Assembly: GCF_900089455.2 (NCBI RefSeq)
Contig: NZ_LT907988.1
Location: forward strand, 4,588,001-4,652,000
DNA: 64,000 nucleotides
Direction of reading: 5' to 3'
Source of the DNA: Orrella dioscoreae
GTDB taxonomy: Bacteria; Pseudomonadota; Gammaproteobacteria; Burkholderiales; Burkholderiaceae_B
The notes beneath the pieces were generated by a model. That model saw only the letters and a list, made by a program, of their open reading frames with translations. It did not search any database and was not told where the DNA came from. A program made the position numbers and the translations under genes. Shown here piece by piece: positions 53,172 through 62,310 of this stretch. Each line of letters opens with the position of its first letter. Position 1 is the stretch's first letter.

Positions 53172-54814
53172 GTCGTCGACTCCCGGGCGGTGACAGGGAC
53201 GGCGCCGGCTGCCGGGCGAGCCTGCGCCACCGCACCCAGCCAGCGCCGGCGCAATTTGTGGGCGATGTACGCGAAGATGGCCGCCAGGCCCAGCATGGAC
53301 AGGTCGAAGCCTGCCAGGCCCCAGTCGCCATGGGGCAGCGTCACGCCCAGGTGGCGTTGGGTCGTCAGCGCATTGAGCACCGGCAGCAAGGCATACGCCG
53401 CCACGGTGAGCCACAGCAGTTCCAGCCAGGCGCGCTTGAGCGGCCGCAACGAGGCATACAGGAAGCTCCAGCCCCACGCCAGGAACATGCAATGCGCCTC
53501 CCAGTCGGGCCGGCTGCCCAGCGAGACCGGCAACAGCCGGTTCGCCCAGAAATAGGCGGCCACGGCCAGGGGCAGGCCCACCAGCGTCCCGGCGTTCAGC
53601 ACTTCCACGACGCGCAGGCCCGCCGCATCCAGGCGCGAAGGCCCGTGCTTCTTCTGGTGCTGCGTGCGGCGCTTGACGGTCCACATAACCAGCCCGGTGC
53701 CGATGACGGCGCAGCCCATCAGGCCCATGACGACATAGAGCCAGCGCAACCACCAGTTGGCGAAAAGGCCCTCGTGCAGGCTGAACATCACGTCGCGGAC
53801 GTTCTGGGTGTTCGACCGCCTGTCGTCGTGGGCCAGCGGACGGCCGTCCTCGGCGCTGTAGCGCAGGCGGTCCGCCACGTAGACCAGGAGCCGGCCGTCG
53901 ACCACGCGCGTGACATCCACATAGGCAGGCTCGCCCTGCGGGCGCGCCATTCTCACTCCCGCCACCTTGCCCACGCCCCATTCGGCCTCTGCACGCGCCA
54001 CGAGCTCGGCCACGTTGGCAGCGGGACGGACCATCGGATCGTGCGGACCCGTGTCGCGCGGAAATGCCTCGCGGAAATACGCCTGGCGATCCGCCTGCGT
54101 GCTGCCATAGACCACGTCGCGCGCGGCGGGCATGTAGTCGAAGGCGAAGAACATCAGGCCTGTATAGGTGATCATCAGGAAGAACGGCAGGGACATCACG
54201 CTGACCACGTTGTGCGCGTCGAGCCACGAGCGCTGGCCCTTGCCGGGCCTGAAGGTGAAGAAGTCGGTGAATATCTTCTTGTGCGTGATGACGCCCGACA
54301 GGATCGCCAGGAACATCAGCATCGTGCATGCGCCGACCAGCGCGATGCCGGTCTGGTAAGGCATGTAGTGCAGGATGTAGTGCATGCGGTAGAGCAGGCC
54401 GCCCCCGCCCGTCGCGCGGCCTTCCGCCTCGAAGCTGAACTCGCCGGTCACCGGATCCAGGATCTCGCTGCCGCGTCGGCCCGCTTCATGGTTGCGGCTG
54501 GGCAGGTCTTCCCAGGAAATCAGGAAAGGATGCTCGCCGCGCGGATTCAGGCTCTGGTGCGGAAAGGTCACCGTCCAGTTCCTGGCACCCGGCGCCACGG
54601 TTTCCAGCCGGTCCAGCGCCAGCCTGATCTGCGTGTCGCGCTCGCCCTTCTGCGCCTGGCCGGCCAGCGGCAGCTCGGGCTTCATCCAGCGCGTGATCTC
54701 GTTGTCGACGTAGCCGGCAGTGCCCGTGACGAACACGAAGAACAGCACCCAGCCGACCACGACACCCGTCCAGGTGTGCAACCAGGCCATCGATTGCCTG
54801 AAACCCTCTTTCAC
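53168..54814 (-). CDS. PepSY-associated TM (iron-uptake factor) protein
   Basis: 548 residues from GTG 54814, preceded by GGAG. This start gives the family-typical N-terminus VKEGFRQSMAWLHTW; a TTG at 54958 would read through the promoter and was rejected. Features: first helix VVVGWVLFFVFVTGTAGYV, periplasmic PepSY-like region, His-rich segment MHYILHYMPYQTG, then several helices. Relatives (PiuB/FiuB-like) reduce or process ferric siderophores or heme at the inner membrane. Leads a three-gene operon, with a Fur-like site upstream. Confidence 0.9.
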   Translation of the reverse strand: MKEGFRQSMAWLHTWTGVVVGWVLFFVFVTGTAGYVDNEITRWMKPELPLAGQAQKGERDTQIRLALDRLETVAPGARNWTVTFPHQSLNPRGEHPFLISWEDLPSRNHEAGRRGSEILDPVTGEFSFEAEGRATGGGGLLYRMHYILHYMPYQTGIALVGACTMLMFLAILSGVITHKKIFTDFFTFRPGKGQRSWLDAHNVVSVMSLPFFLMITYTGLMFFAFDYMPAARDVVYGSTQADRQAYFREAFPRDTGPHDPMVRPAANVAELVARAEAEWGVGKVAGVRMARPQGEPAYVDVTRVVDGRLLVYVADRLRYSAEDGRPLAHDDRRSNTQNVRDVMFSLHEGLFANWWLRWLYVVMGLMGCAVIGTGLVMWTVKRRTQHQKKHGPSRLDAAGLRVVEVLNAGTLVGLPLAVAAYFWANRLLPVSLGSRPDWEAHCMFLAWGWSFLYASLRPLKRAWLELLWLTVAAYALLPVLNALTTQRHLGVTLPHGDWGLAGFDLSMLGLAAIFAYIAHKLRRRWLGAVAQARPAAGAVPVTARESTT

Positions 54815-54921
54815 CTTCTCCGCCCTCGTCGCGCGATTTTCCTGCGTGGCAGCCGGACGATCTCCTACGCGCCTTGCCGTCCGTTCCCCGGCGTCGGGGC
54901 CCACCTGCCAACAATAATAAA

Positions 54922-54940
54922 GACTCGCATTATCATTCGC
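54922..54940 (-). promoter_or_regulatory. Probable Fur box upstream of the PepSY operon
   Basis: Read on the minus strand, GCGAATGATAATGCGAGTC matches the 19-bp Fur consensus at 12 positions, with an intact AATGATAAT core. It lies about 110 nt upstream of the PepSY GTG in an AT-rich stretch. Confidence 0.6.
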
Positions 54941-55006
54941 GGGGATGTCGCCGCGCAAGCCTCCCGCCCGGCCAGGTTCAGCATCGACGCCAGCGGGGCA
55001 CGCCCG

Positions 55007-56638
55007 TCACGGCGCCGTCTCTTCCAGGATCCAGCCCGCCGCCTTCTCCGCGATCATCAAGGTCGGGCTGTTGGTATTGCCGCTGGTGATCGTCGGCATC
55101 ACCCCCGCGTCCACCACGCGCAGGCCCGACACGCCACGCACGCGCAGGCGCGCATCCACCACCGCCATCGGGTCGTCGGCCGCCCCCATCTTCGTCGTGC
55201 CCACGGGGTGGAAGATCGTCGTGGCGATGTCGCCCGCCAGCCGGGCCAGTTCCTCGTCGGTCTGGTATTGCACGCCCGGTTTCCACTCCTCGGGCCGGTA
55301 GCGCGCCAGCGCCGGCTGCGACACGATGCGGCGCGTCACGCGCAGGGAGTCCGCCGCCACCTGGCGGTCCTCGTCCGTGCCGAGGTAGTTCGGCGCGATG
55401 GCCGGCGCATCCTCGGCGCGGGCGCTGCGGATGCGCACCGAGCCGCGGCTCGTCGGGTTCAGGTTGCAGACGCTGGCGGTGAAGGCCGCGAAGGGATGCA
55501 GGGGCTCGCCGAAGGCATCCAGCGACAGCGGCTGCACGTGATACTCCAGGTTGGGCCACGGGCGGCCCGGATCGCTGCGGGTGAAGGCGCCCAGCTGCGA
55601 GGGCGCCATGCTCATGGGGCCGCTGCGCCGCAAGGCGTATTCCATGCCGATACGCGCCTTGCCCCACAGCGTGGCGGCCAGCATGTTGAGCGTGGGCGCG
55701 CCATGGATGCGATAGACGGCGCGGATCTGCAGGTGATCCTGCAGGTTCTCGCCCACGCCGGGCAGGTCCGCCACCACCGCAATGCCATGCTCGCGCAGAA
55801 GCGCCGCCGGGCCGATGCCGGACAACTGCAGCAACTGCGGCGAGCCGATGCTGCCCGCGCACAGCACCACCTCGCGCGCCGCGCGCACGACGTGCGCCTG
55901 GCCATCCTTGCGCACGGTGGCGCCCACGCAGCGCGGCTGGCCATCGGCGCCAGCCTCGAAACGCAGACCCGTGACCTGCGCGCCCGTCCACAGGGTGAAA
56001 TTGGGCCGCCGCATGCAGGCCGGCCGCAGGAAGGCCTTGGCCGTGTTCCAGCGCCAGCCGTTCTTCTGGTTCACCTGGAAATAGCCCACGCCCTCGTTGT
56101 CGCCCCGGTTGAAGTCCGGCGAAGCCGGAATGCCGGCCTCCTGCGCGGCCTCGGCGAAGGCGTCCAGGATGTCCCAGCGCAGCCGCTGTTTTTCCACGCG
56201 CCACTCGCCGCCCGCACCGTGCAGCGCATCGGCGCCAAGGTAGTGGTCTTCGTGGCGCTTGAACGCGGGCACGACGTTGTCCCAGCGCCAGGCGTCCTCG
56301 CCCGTCAGCCGCGCCCAGTGGTCGTAGTCGCGCGCCTGCCCGCGCATGTAGATCATGCCGTTGATGCTGGAGCAGCCGCCCAGCGTCTTGCCACGCGGAT
56401 AGCGCAGCACGCGCCCGTTCAGGCCCGGGTCGGGCTCGGTGCGGTACAGCCAGTCGGTGCGCGGATTGCCGATGCAATACAGATAACCGACCGGGATGTG
56501 GATCCAGTGATAGCTGTCCTTTCCACCGGCTTCGACCAGCAGCACACGCCGCTTGCCGTCGGCGCTCAGGCGGTTGGCCATGAGCGCGCCGGCCGTGCCG
56601 GCGCCGATGACCACCGTATCGAAGGTGAGGTCGTCCAT
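55007..56638 (-). CDS. GMC-family FAD oxidoreductase (choline dehydrogenase-like)
   Basis: 543 residues. FAD motif DTVVIGAGTAGALMANRLS, GMC signature 1 YPRGKTLGGCSSINGMIYMRG (partly quoted), signature 2 AGSIGSPQLLQLSGIG, and catalytic His in TTIFHPVGTTKMG with the second catalytic position in TSGNTNSPTLMIAEKAA (an Asn in place of the His/Asn pair's second member). It oxidises an alcohol to the aldehyde. Choline versus other alcohols cannot be decided: no betaine-aldehyde dehydrogenase is adjacent. It is divergent from the DUF202 pair. Confidence 0.92.
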   Translation of the reverse strand: MDDLTFDTVVIGAGTAGALMANRLSADGKRRVLLVEAGGKDSYHWIHIPVGYLYCIGNPRTDWLYRTEPDPGLNGRVLRYPRGKTLGGCSSINGMIYMRGQARDYDHWARLTGEDAWRWDNVVPAFKRHEDHYLGADALHGAGGEWRVEKQRLRWDILDAFAEAAQEAGIPASPDFNRGDNEGVGYFQVNQKNGWRWNTAKAFLRPACMRRPNFTLWTGAQVTGLRFEAGADGQPRCVGATVRKDGQAHVVRAAREVVLCAGSIGSPQLLQLSGIGPAALLREHGIAVVADLPGVGENLQDHLQIRAVYRIHGAPTLNMLAATLWGKARIGMEYALRRSGPMSMAPSQLGAFTRSDPGRPWPNLEYHVQPLSLDAFGEPLHPFAAFTASVCNLNPTSRGSVRIRSARAEDAPAIAPNYLGTDEDRQVAADSLRVTRRIVSQPALARYRPEEWKPGVQYQTDEELARLAGDIATTIFHPVGTTKMGAADDPMAVVDARLRVRGVSGLRVVDAGVMPTITSGNTNSPTLMIAEKAAGWILEETAP

Positions 56639-56764
56639 GCGTATCGTCTCGCTCCGCTTATATGTCGAACGGCCAGCCTGTCGTGCCGTTCATTCTTTTG
56701 AGGAATATCATAGAGGGCTTGCGGCGGGCCGGCACGGCCACGTCCGCGCACATCAGGAGACATC

Positions 56765-57115
56765 ATGCACCGCCCGCGCTGGCAACAGGAAGGAAAAGAA
56801 CCGGACTACCGGTTTTCACTGGCCAACGAACGCACCTTCCTGGCCTGGATCCGCACGGCGCTGTCGCTGCTGGCAGCCGGCGTCCTGCTGGAACAGTTCG
56901 CCGTCACGCTGCAGCCACGCGGCGTGCTGGTGGCGCTGGCGCTGCTGCTGGCGGTACTGGCCTGCCTGCTCTCGGCGGGCGCCTATCAGCGCTGGAAATC
57001 CAATGAAATCGCCATGCGGCGCGGCGAGTCCCTGCCGCACGGCTTGTTGATCCCCGTCACGGCCGCGGCGCTGCTCATGGTGGCGGCCGTGCTGGCCGGC
57101 ATGCTGCTGCTGTGA
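56765..57115 (+). CDS. DUF202 (YidH-type) inner-membrane protein
   Basis: 116 residues. The DUF202 signature FSLANERTFLAWIRTALSLLAAG is followed by two more helices, giving the usual three-helix topology. AGGAG precedes ATG 56765. Function unknown. Overlaps the next DUF202 gene by 4 nt. Confidence 0.9.
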   Translation: MHRPRWQQEGKEPDYRFSLANERTFLAWIRTALSLLAAGVLLEQFAVTLQPRGVLVALALLLAVLACLLSAGAYQRWKSNEIAMRRGESLPHGLLIPVTAAALLMVAAVLAGMLLL

Positions 57116-57447
57116 CCACGGCCGCGACGCCCAGGGACCCGGGGCTGCAGCCGCAACGCACGGCGCTGGCCTGGAGCCGCACGGCCATGGCCGTGGGCGT
57201 GAACGCAGCGCTGGTGCTGCGCGTGGGCGTGCACGGCGAAGAGCCCCTGCTGACCGTGTTTGGCATCCTCCTGCTGGTGGCCGCCGCGGGCCTGGTGCTG
57301 GTGGCGGCCTGGCGCAAGCAGGCACTGATGCGGGCCGATGCGCCCGGCGCGCCGCCCGCCGTCATGCTGCAAGCCGTGGTGGTGGTGTGCGTGCTCGCCT
57401 GCGTGGGCGGCGCATTGACCCTGGGACGCCTGGCCGGACTGGGTTGA
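57112..57447 (+). CDS. DUF202 (YidG-type) inner-membrane protein
   Basis: 111 residues from GTG 57112 (GTGA overlap with the previous stop). A degenerate form of the same signature, LQPQRTALAWSRTAMAVGVNAAL, plus two helices, shows it is a paralogue of its neighbour, as with E. coli yidH-yidG. Function unknown; the pair probably forms a hetero-oligomer. Confidence 0.88.
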   Translation: MTTAATPRDPGLQPQRTALAWSRTAMAVGVNAALVLRVGVHGEEPLLTVFGILLLVAAAGLVLVAAWRKQALMRADAPGAPPAVMLQAVVVVCVLACVGGALTLGRLAGLG

Positions 57448-57489
57448 AAGACCGGACGCGCTGCCCGGCCCCGCATTGAGGACTCCCGC

Positions 57490-58647
57490 ATGAAAGCCTT
57501 CGAATTCCGCACGACGCCCGACATCCTGGTCGAACTGGGCGCCGCCAGGCGCCTGGGGGCGCTGCTGCGCGAGCGCCATGAAGCGTTGACCCGACTGTGC
57601 CTGGTCACCGACGGCTTCCTGCACCGCAGCGGCCTGCTGGCCGACGCGCTGGCGGACCTGGCCGCGCACGGCTGGCAGGTGCAGGTCATCGACGACGTCG
57701 TGGCCGACCCGCCCGACCACGTCGTGCTGGCCGCCGCCGACCGCGCCCGGGCAGGCGGCGCGCAGCTCGTGATGGGCCTGGGCGGCGGCTCGTCGATGGA
57801 CGTGGCCAAGCTCATCGCCATCCTGGCCGCCTCGGACCAGCCGCTGGCCGAGATGTACGGCATCGGCAACGTGCGCGGCACGCGCCTGCCGCTGGTGCAG
57901 ATTCCCACCACGGCCGGCACCGGCTCGGAAGTCACGCCCATCTCCATCGTGACCACCGGCGAAACCACCAAGTCCGGCGTGGTGTCGCCCACGCTCTATG
58001 CCGACCTGGCCATCCTGGACGCGGACCTGACGCTGGGCCTGCCCGCCGCGGCCACGGCCGCCACCGGCATCGACGCGATGGTGCACGCCATCGAGGCCTA
58101 TACCAGCAGGCACCTGAAGAATCCGCTGTCCGACATGCTGGCCGAGAAGGCCCTGGGCCTGCTGTCGCGCAGCCTGGTCAAGGCCTGCCGCAACGGCCAG
58201 GACCGCGAGGCGCGCCAGGACATGCTGCTGGGCGCCATGCTGGCGGGCCAGGCATTCGCCAACGCCCCCGTGGCGGCGGTGCACGCGCTGGCCTATCCCA
58301 TCGGCGGCATCTTCCACGTGCCGCATGGCCTGTCCAACTCCCTGGTGCTGCCGCACGTGCTGCGCTTCAACGCTCCGGCGGCGTCCGCGCTGTATGCCGA
58401 GCTGGCGGCCATCGTGGCCCCCACGGTGACAGGCAGCGACGAGGCCCGCACGCAGGCCTTCATCGCCTATCACGTATCGGTCGCGGCCCAGACCGGCATC
58501 GCGCGCACGCTGCGCGAAGTGGGGGTGCAGGAAGGCGATCTGCGCCGCATGGCACGGGACGCCATGAAGCAGACGCGCCTGCTCGGCAACAACCCGCGCG
58601 AGGTCACCGAGGACGACGCGTTCGCGATCTACTCGGCGGCGTACTGA
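57490..58647 (+). CDS. Iron-containing alcohol dehydrogenase
   Basis: 385 residues. NAD(P)-binding GLGGGSSMDVAKLIAIL and PTTAGTGSEVTPISI, and iron ligands Asp and His in GIDAMVHAIEAYTS and His in AVHALAYPIGGIFHVPHGLSN. It oxidises a primary or secondary alcohol or reduces the aldehyde. Its neighbour GMC oxidoreductase is divergent, so a shared pathway is only suggestive. The 3' end overlaps the convergent GNAT gene by 19 nt. Confidence 0.94.
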   Translation: MKAFEFRTTPDILVELGAARRLGALLRERHEALTRLCLVTDGFLHRSGLLADALADLAAHGWQVQVIDDVVADPPDHVVLAAADRARAGGAQLVMGLGGGSSMDVAKLIAILAASDQPLAEMYGIGNVRGTRLPLVQIPTTAGTGSEVTPISIVTTGETTKSGVVSPTLYADLAILDADLTLGLPAAATAATGIDAMVHAIEAYTSRHLKNPLSDMLAEKALGLLSRSLVKACRNGQDREARQDMLLGAMLAGQAFANAPVAAVHALAYPIGGIFHVPHGLSNSLVLPHVLRFNAPAASALYAELAAIVAPTVTGSDEARTQAFIAYHVSVAAQTGIARTLREVGVQEGDLRRMARDAMKQTRLLGNNPREVTEDDAFAIYSAAY

Positions 58648-59159
58648 CGCGCCGCGCCGGAAAGGCCCTGCACCTTTCCGGCCTCTTCCTTGCCCAGGTT
58701 CCTGCGCAAGTCCTTGCGCAGGAATACGCAGACCGGATCGGGCAGGTAATTGCCGAAAGGTTCGCACGCCTCATAGCCGCGTGAGCGGTACAGCGCCAGC
58801 GCTTCGGGCTGGTCGATGCCCGTTTCCAGCAGCACGACATCCAGCCCCTGGCCGCGCGCGCCGGTTTCCAGCGCATCCATCAGCCGTGCCCCCACGCGCT
58901 GCCCGCGCGCCGCGGACTCGACCCACAGCCGCTTGATCTCCCCTTCCCCGCCGCCCAGCGCCACCAGCGCGCAGCAGCCCACGGCCTGGCCCTGCAGCCT
59001 TGCCACCCAGAACGTGACGTGCGGCGCGGACAGGTCGCGGCTGTCGAGGAAGTGGCAGCTTTCCGGCGGATACAGCGCCAGGTGGTAATCATTGGAACGT
59101 TGCAGCAGGGCCTCGACCTCGGGCTGCGCGGGGGATTCGATACTGACGGTCAGGGTCAT
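58629..59159 (-). CDS. GNAT-family N-acetyltransferase
   Basis: 176 residues. Acetyl-CoA-binding motif A in IKRLWVESAARGQRVGARLMDALE, followed by DVVLLETGIDQPEALALYRSRGYE. The acceptor is unknown. The gene ends tail-to-tail inside the iron alcohol dehydrogenase gene (19-nt overlap), an arrangement that allows antisense interference. Confidence 0.9.
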   Translation of the reverse strand: MTLTVSIESPAQPEVEALLQRSNDYHLALYPPESCHFLDSRDLSAPHVTFWVARLQGQAVGCCALVALGGGEGEIKRLWVESAARGQRVGARLMDALETGARGQGLDVVLLETGIDQPEALALYRSRGYEACEPFGNYLPDPVCVFLRKDLRRNLGKEEAGKVQGLSGAARQYAAE

Positions 59160-59245
59160 CGGTCAATAACGCCAGGCGGGGTGGAAAACACCTTGCCAGT
59201 ATGCCAGCGGCACCCCGGGCAAGCGGCGGGAGTATGCTTGCGCCC

Positions 59246-59992
59246 ATGTCTTTCGTGCCCCCCGATATCTCCACGGCCTTCGCCGCCGTCCTCATCATCA
59301 CCAGCTTCGTGACTTCCGCCCTGACCGCGGCCCTGGGCCTGGGCGGCGGCGTGGCCATGCTGGCCGTCATGGGCCTTGGCATGCCCGTCACCACCGTGCT
59401 GCCCGTGCATGGCGTCGTGCAGACGGGCTCGAACGCCGGGCGCGTCATCATCCAGTGGAAACACCTGGTGCGGCCGCTGCTGCTGTGGTTCACCGTGGGC
59501 AGCGTCATCGGCATCGCGGTGGGCGCCTCGGTCGTCGTCTCCATTCCCGATGCGCTGGCCAAATGGGCACTGGCCCTCTTCATCCTGTGGTCGGTGTACC
59601 GCAAGAAACCCCAGGCCGGCGCGAGCAGGCACGGCAAGCGCTATTTCGTGGCGGGCGGCGCCGTCTCCAGCTTCTGCACCATGCTGGTGGGCGCCACCGG
59701 CCCGCTGGTGGCCGCGCTGATCGCGGGCACGGGCCTGGTGAAGCAGCCGCTGGTGGCCACGCATGCCGCCTGCATGGTGATCCAGCATGGCCTGAAGATC
59801 CTGGCTTTCGGTACGCTGGGCTTCGCCTATGCGGCCTGGGCGCCCATGCTGGTCGCCATGATCGCCAGCGGCGTGCTGGGCACCTGGGTGGGCACGCGCA
59901 CGCTGGACAACCTGCCCGAGAAGCACTTCAAGCTGGGTTTCAAGATCGTCATGACGCTGGTCAGCCTGCACATGATCTGGCAGACCTTCTGA
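59246..59992 (+). CDS. TauE/SafE-family (sulfite exporter-like) permease
   Basis: 248 residues from ATG 59246; ATGs at 59201 and 59234 are alternatives, with GGGAG directly before 59234. About eight helices. The duplicated family motif appears as SALTAALGLGGGVAMLAVMGLG and VGATGPLVAALIAGTGLVKQ. Members export sulfite, sulfoacetate or other organosulfonates; since the long operon above may import a sulfonate-like acid, the family link is suggestive only. Confidence 0.85.
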   Translation: MSFVPPDISTAFAAVLIITSFVTSALTAALGLGGGVAMLAVMGLGMPVTTVLPVHGVVQTGSNAGRVIIQWKHLVRPLLLWFTVGSVIGIAVGASVVVSIPDALAKWALALFILWSVYRKKPQAGASRHGKRYFVAGGAVSSFCTMLVGATGPLVAALIAGTGLVKQPLVATHAACMVIQHGLKILAFGTLGFAYAAWAPMLVAMIASGVLGTWVGTRTLDNLPEKHFKLGFKIVMTLVSLHMIWQTF

Positions 59993-60002
59993 CGGCAGGC
60001 GA

Positions 60003-60677
60003 TCAGGCCGGCGTACGCGCGGTCAGCACCCACGACGGCCGCGACTGCGTCGTGCCGGGCCTGGCCTTGCTGGGCACCTGTTCCTCGATGCGCCGGGCTT
60101 CGCCCGGCAGGAACCCTGCCTCCGCCAATGCGTCGCGAACGGCCTCCATGGCGTACAGGCGGAAGCCATGCTCGGTGAAAGGTAGCGCACGCATGAATTC
60201 CGCGTCGGCAAATGCCAGGCCCAGCGTGCCGCCGGGCCGCAGCACGCGCCGCAGTTCCGCCAGGAAAGCCGGCGGGTCGGGCAGGAAATACAAGGTGTTC
60301 ACCGACATGGCGTGCGTGAAGCACGCATCGGGAAAAGGAAAGGCTTGGCCGTCGTAGTGGGCGAAGCCCGCGGCCTCGCCCAGCGCGGCATTGCGCCGCG
60401 CGGCATCCTCATGCATCAGGGCCGACAGTTCCAGCCCCTGGTAACGCAGGCCAGGCGCGGCTGCCAGGCATTCGGCCACATGGGCGCCATTGCCGTGCCC
60501 CACTTCCAGCAGGACGTCATCCGCCTGCAACGCCAGCGCCGCCAGGCAGGCGCGGGTCATGCCGATGTTGCTCTCGTGCATGGTCTCGCCCACGCGCAGG
60601 CCGTCCTCGCCTTGCGGGTGACCGAGCTGCGCCGCCAGGGCGCGCATGCGCGCCGCGTCTTCTTGCGTGACCGACAT
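60003..60677 (-). CDS. Class I SAM-dependent methyltransferase
   Basis: 224 residues. SAM motif I VLLEVGHGNGAHVAECL, acidic motif II around GLELSALMHEDA, and the later LRRVLRPGGTLGLAFAD. Methyl11-type fold; substrate unknown. It converges on the TauE/SafE gene with a 10-nt gap. A hairpin at 60735-60761 lies upstream of it. Confidence 0.9.
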   Translation of the reverse strand: MSVTQEDAARMRALAAQLGHPQGEDGLRVGETMHESNIGMTRACLAALALQADDVLLEVGHGNGAHVAECLAAAPGLRYQGLELSALMHEDAARRNAALGEAAGFAHYDGQAFPFPDACFTHAMSVNTLYFLPDPPAFLAELRRVLRPGGTLGLAFADAEFMRALPFTEHGFRLYAMEAVRDALAEAGFLPGEARRIEEQVPSKARPGTTQSRPSWVLTARTPA

Positions 60678-60734
60678 GGATGAAGCCTCCCGTGGCGTTG
60701 CGGAAAGCCTGGATGATAGCGGCCGGACCGCCCA

Positions 60735-60761
60735 GCCACCCTGCCACGTGGCAAGGCTGGC
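60735..60761. other. Imperfect hairpin between the aldehyde dehydrogenase and methyltransferase genes
   Basis: The core TGCCACGTGGCA is a perfect 12-bp palindrome, extended by GCCA/TGGC with small mismatches. It could end the dehydrogenase operon, but there is no T run. Confidence 0.4.
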
Positions 60762-60782
60762 GCGGGTTCCCGGCGCGTGGCC

Positions 60783-62267
60783 TCAGTCCAGCTGGCCCTG
60801 GCAGACGTACTTCACGTGCATGTATTCGGCCAGCCCCAGGCGCGAGCCTTCGCGGCCATAGCCCGAATCCTTCACGCCGCCGAAAGGGGCGGCCTCGGAC
60901 GAGATCGCGCCTTCGTTCACGCCGACGATGCCGGTTTCCAATGCGTCCACGACGCGCCAGATGCGGCGCACGTCCTGCGAATAGAAATAGGCCGCCAGCC
61001 CGAAGGGCGTGGCATTGGCCGCGGCGATCACGTCTTCCTCGGTGGTGAAGCGCGTGACCGGCGCCACGGGGCCGAAGGTCTCCTCGCAAGAGCAATCCAT
61101 GCTGCCGTCGACGCCGGTCAACACCGTGGGCGCGTAGTAGGTCGGGCCATCGCAGCGCGCATCCCGCACGCGCTTGCCGCCCACCACGATCTTCGCGCCG
61201 CGCTTGACCGCGTCCTCCACGTGGCGCTCGATCTTCTCCACCGCGCGCGCATTGATCATCGGGCCGATCTGCGAATCCGGATCGCTGGCCGGCCCCACCA
61301 CCAGCGCGCCCACCCGGCGCGCCAGCTTCTCGACGAAGGCGTCGTGCACGCCCGTCTGCACATAGATGCGGTTCGGGCACACGCAGGTCTGGCCGCCATT
61401 GCGGAACTTCGAGGCCATCAGGCCTTCCACCGCGGCGTCCAGGTCGGCGTCGTCGAACACGATGAAGGGCGCGTTGCCGCCCAGCTCCAGCGACAGTTTC
61501 TTCAGCGTATCGGCCGACCGCCGCGCCAGGTGCTTGCCCACCGGCGTGGAGCCGGTGAACGTGAACTTGCGCACGCGCGGGTCATCCAGCCACACGTCCA
61601 CCACCTCCGGCGTGCGCTCGCGCGAGGCCGTGACGATGTTCAGCACGCCCGGCGGCACGCCGGCCTCTTCGGCCAACTTGACCAGCGCCAGCGAGGTCAG
61701 GGGCGTGTCCTCGGCCGGCTTGCACACCACCGTGCAGCCCGCGGCCAGCGCGGGCGCGATCTTGCGGGCGATCATGGCGGCCGGGAAGTTCCACGGCGTC
61801 ACCGCCGCGATCACGCCCACGGGTTCACGCAAGGCGAACATGCGACGCCCCGCCACGGGCGCCTCGATCAGCTCGCCCTCGATGCGGGTGGCCTCTTCGG
61901 CGAACCACTCGACATAGCTCGCCGCATAGGCCACCTCGCCCTTGCCCTCGGCCAGCGGCTTGCCCTGCTCGCGCGAGATCAGCCGCCCCAGGTCCTCCTG
62001 CTGCGCCAGTATCAGGTCGTTCCAGCGCTTGAGGATCCGCGCGCGCTCCTTGGCAGGCACCTTGCGCCAGGCCGGGAACGCCGCATGCGCCGCCTCCAGC
62101 GCACGGCGCGCATCGGCCGCGCCGCTGTCCGGCACCTCGGCAAATGCCTTGCCGGTGGCGGGGTCGGACACCGCCAGGGTTCGGCCGTCATCGGCCGCGC
62201 ACCAGGCGTCGCCGATATGGTTGCGGCCCGGCTGAAAAAGGGACCCATTCTGGATGGACAGCGGCAT
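60783..62267 (-). CDS. NAD(P)-dependent aldehyde dehydrogenase (succinate-semialdehyde type)
   Basis: 494 residues from ATG 62267 with AAGGAG upstream. Catalytic Cys in GGQTCVCPNRIYVQ, Glu in LELGGNAPFIVFDD, NAD site FTFTGSTPVGKHLA, and PWNFPAAMIARKIAPALAAG. The segments resemble GabD/SSADH, including the second Cys two residues after the catalytic one that forms a redox switch in GabD. It follows the tartrate-type dehydrogenase gene by 43 nt in the same operon. Confidence 0.92.
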   Translation of the reverse strand: MPLSIQNGSLFQPGRNHIGDAWCAADDGRTLAVSDPATGKAFAEVPDSGAADARRALEAAHAAFPAWRKVPAKERARILKRWNDLILAQQEDLGRLISREQGKPLAEGKGEVAYAASYVEWFAEEATRIEGELIEAPVAGRRMFALREPVGVIAAVTPWNFPAAMIARKIAPALAAGCTVVCKPAEDTPLTSLALVKLAEEAGVPPGVLNIVTASRERTPEVVDVWLDDPRVRKFTFTGSTPVGKHLARRSADTLKKLSLELGGNAPFIVFDDADLDAAVEGLMASKFRNGGQTCVCPNRIYVQTGVHDAFVEKLARRVGALVVGPASDPDSQIGPMINARAVEKIERHVEDAVKRGAKIVVGGKRVRDARCDGPTYYAPTVLTGVDGSMDCSCEETFGPVAPVTRFTTEEDVIAAANATPFGLAAYFYSQDVRRIWRVVDALETGIVGVNEGAISSEAAPFGGVKDSGYGREGSRLGLAEYMHVKYVCQGQLD

Positions 62268-62310
62268 TGCGTGCAACTCCTTGGATGACGATGACGAGAA
62301 GAACCCGGGC

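Noticed and set aside
54815-54958. TTG start at 54958 for the PepSY protein
   Set aside because: It would put the Fur-like site and promoter inside the coding sequence and add a tail absent from the family; GTG 54814 gives the standard N-terminus.
53258-56701. Plus-strand open frame of 1147 codons
   Set aside because: It runs antisense through the PepSY and GMC genes, has low-complexity His/Arg/Ala/Gly composition and no domain I recognise. Long antisense frames arise from the high third-position GC of the real genes.
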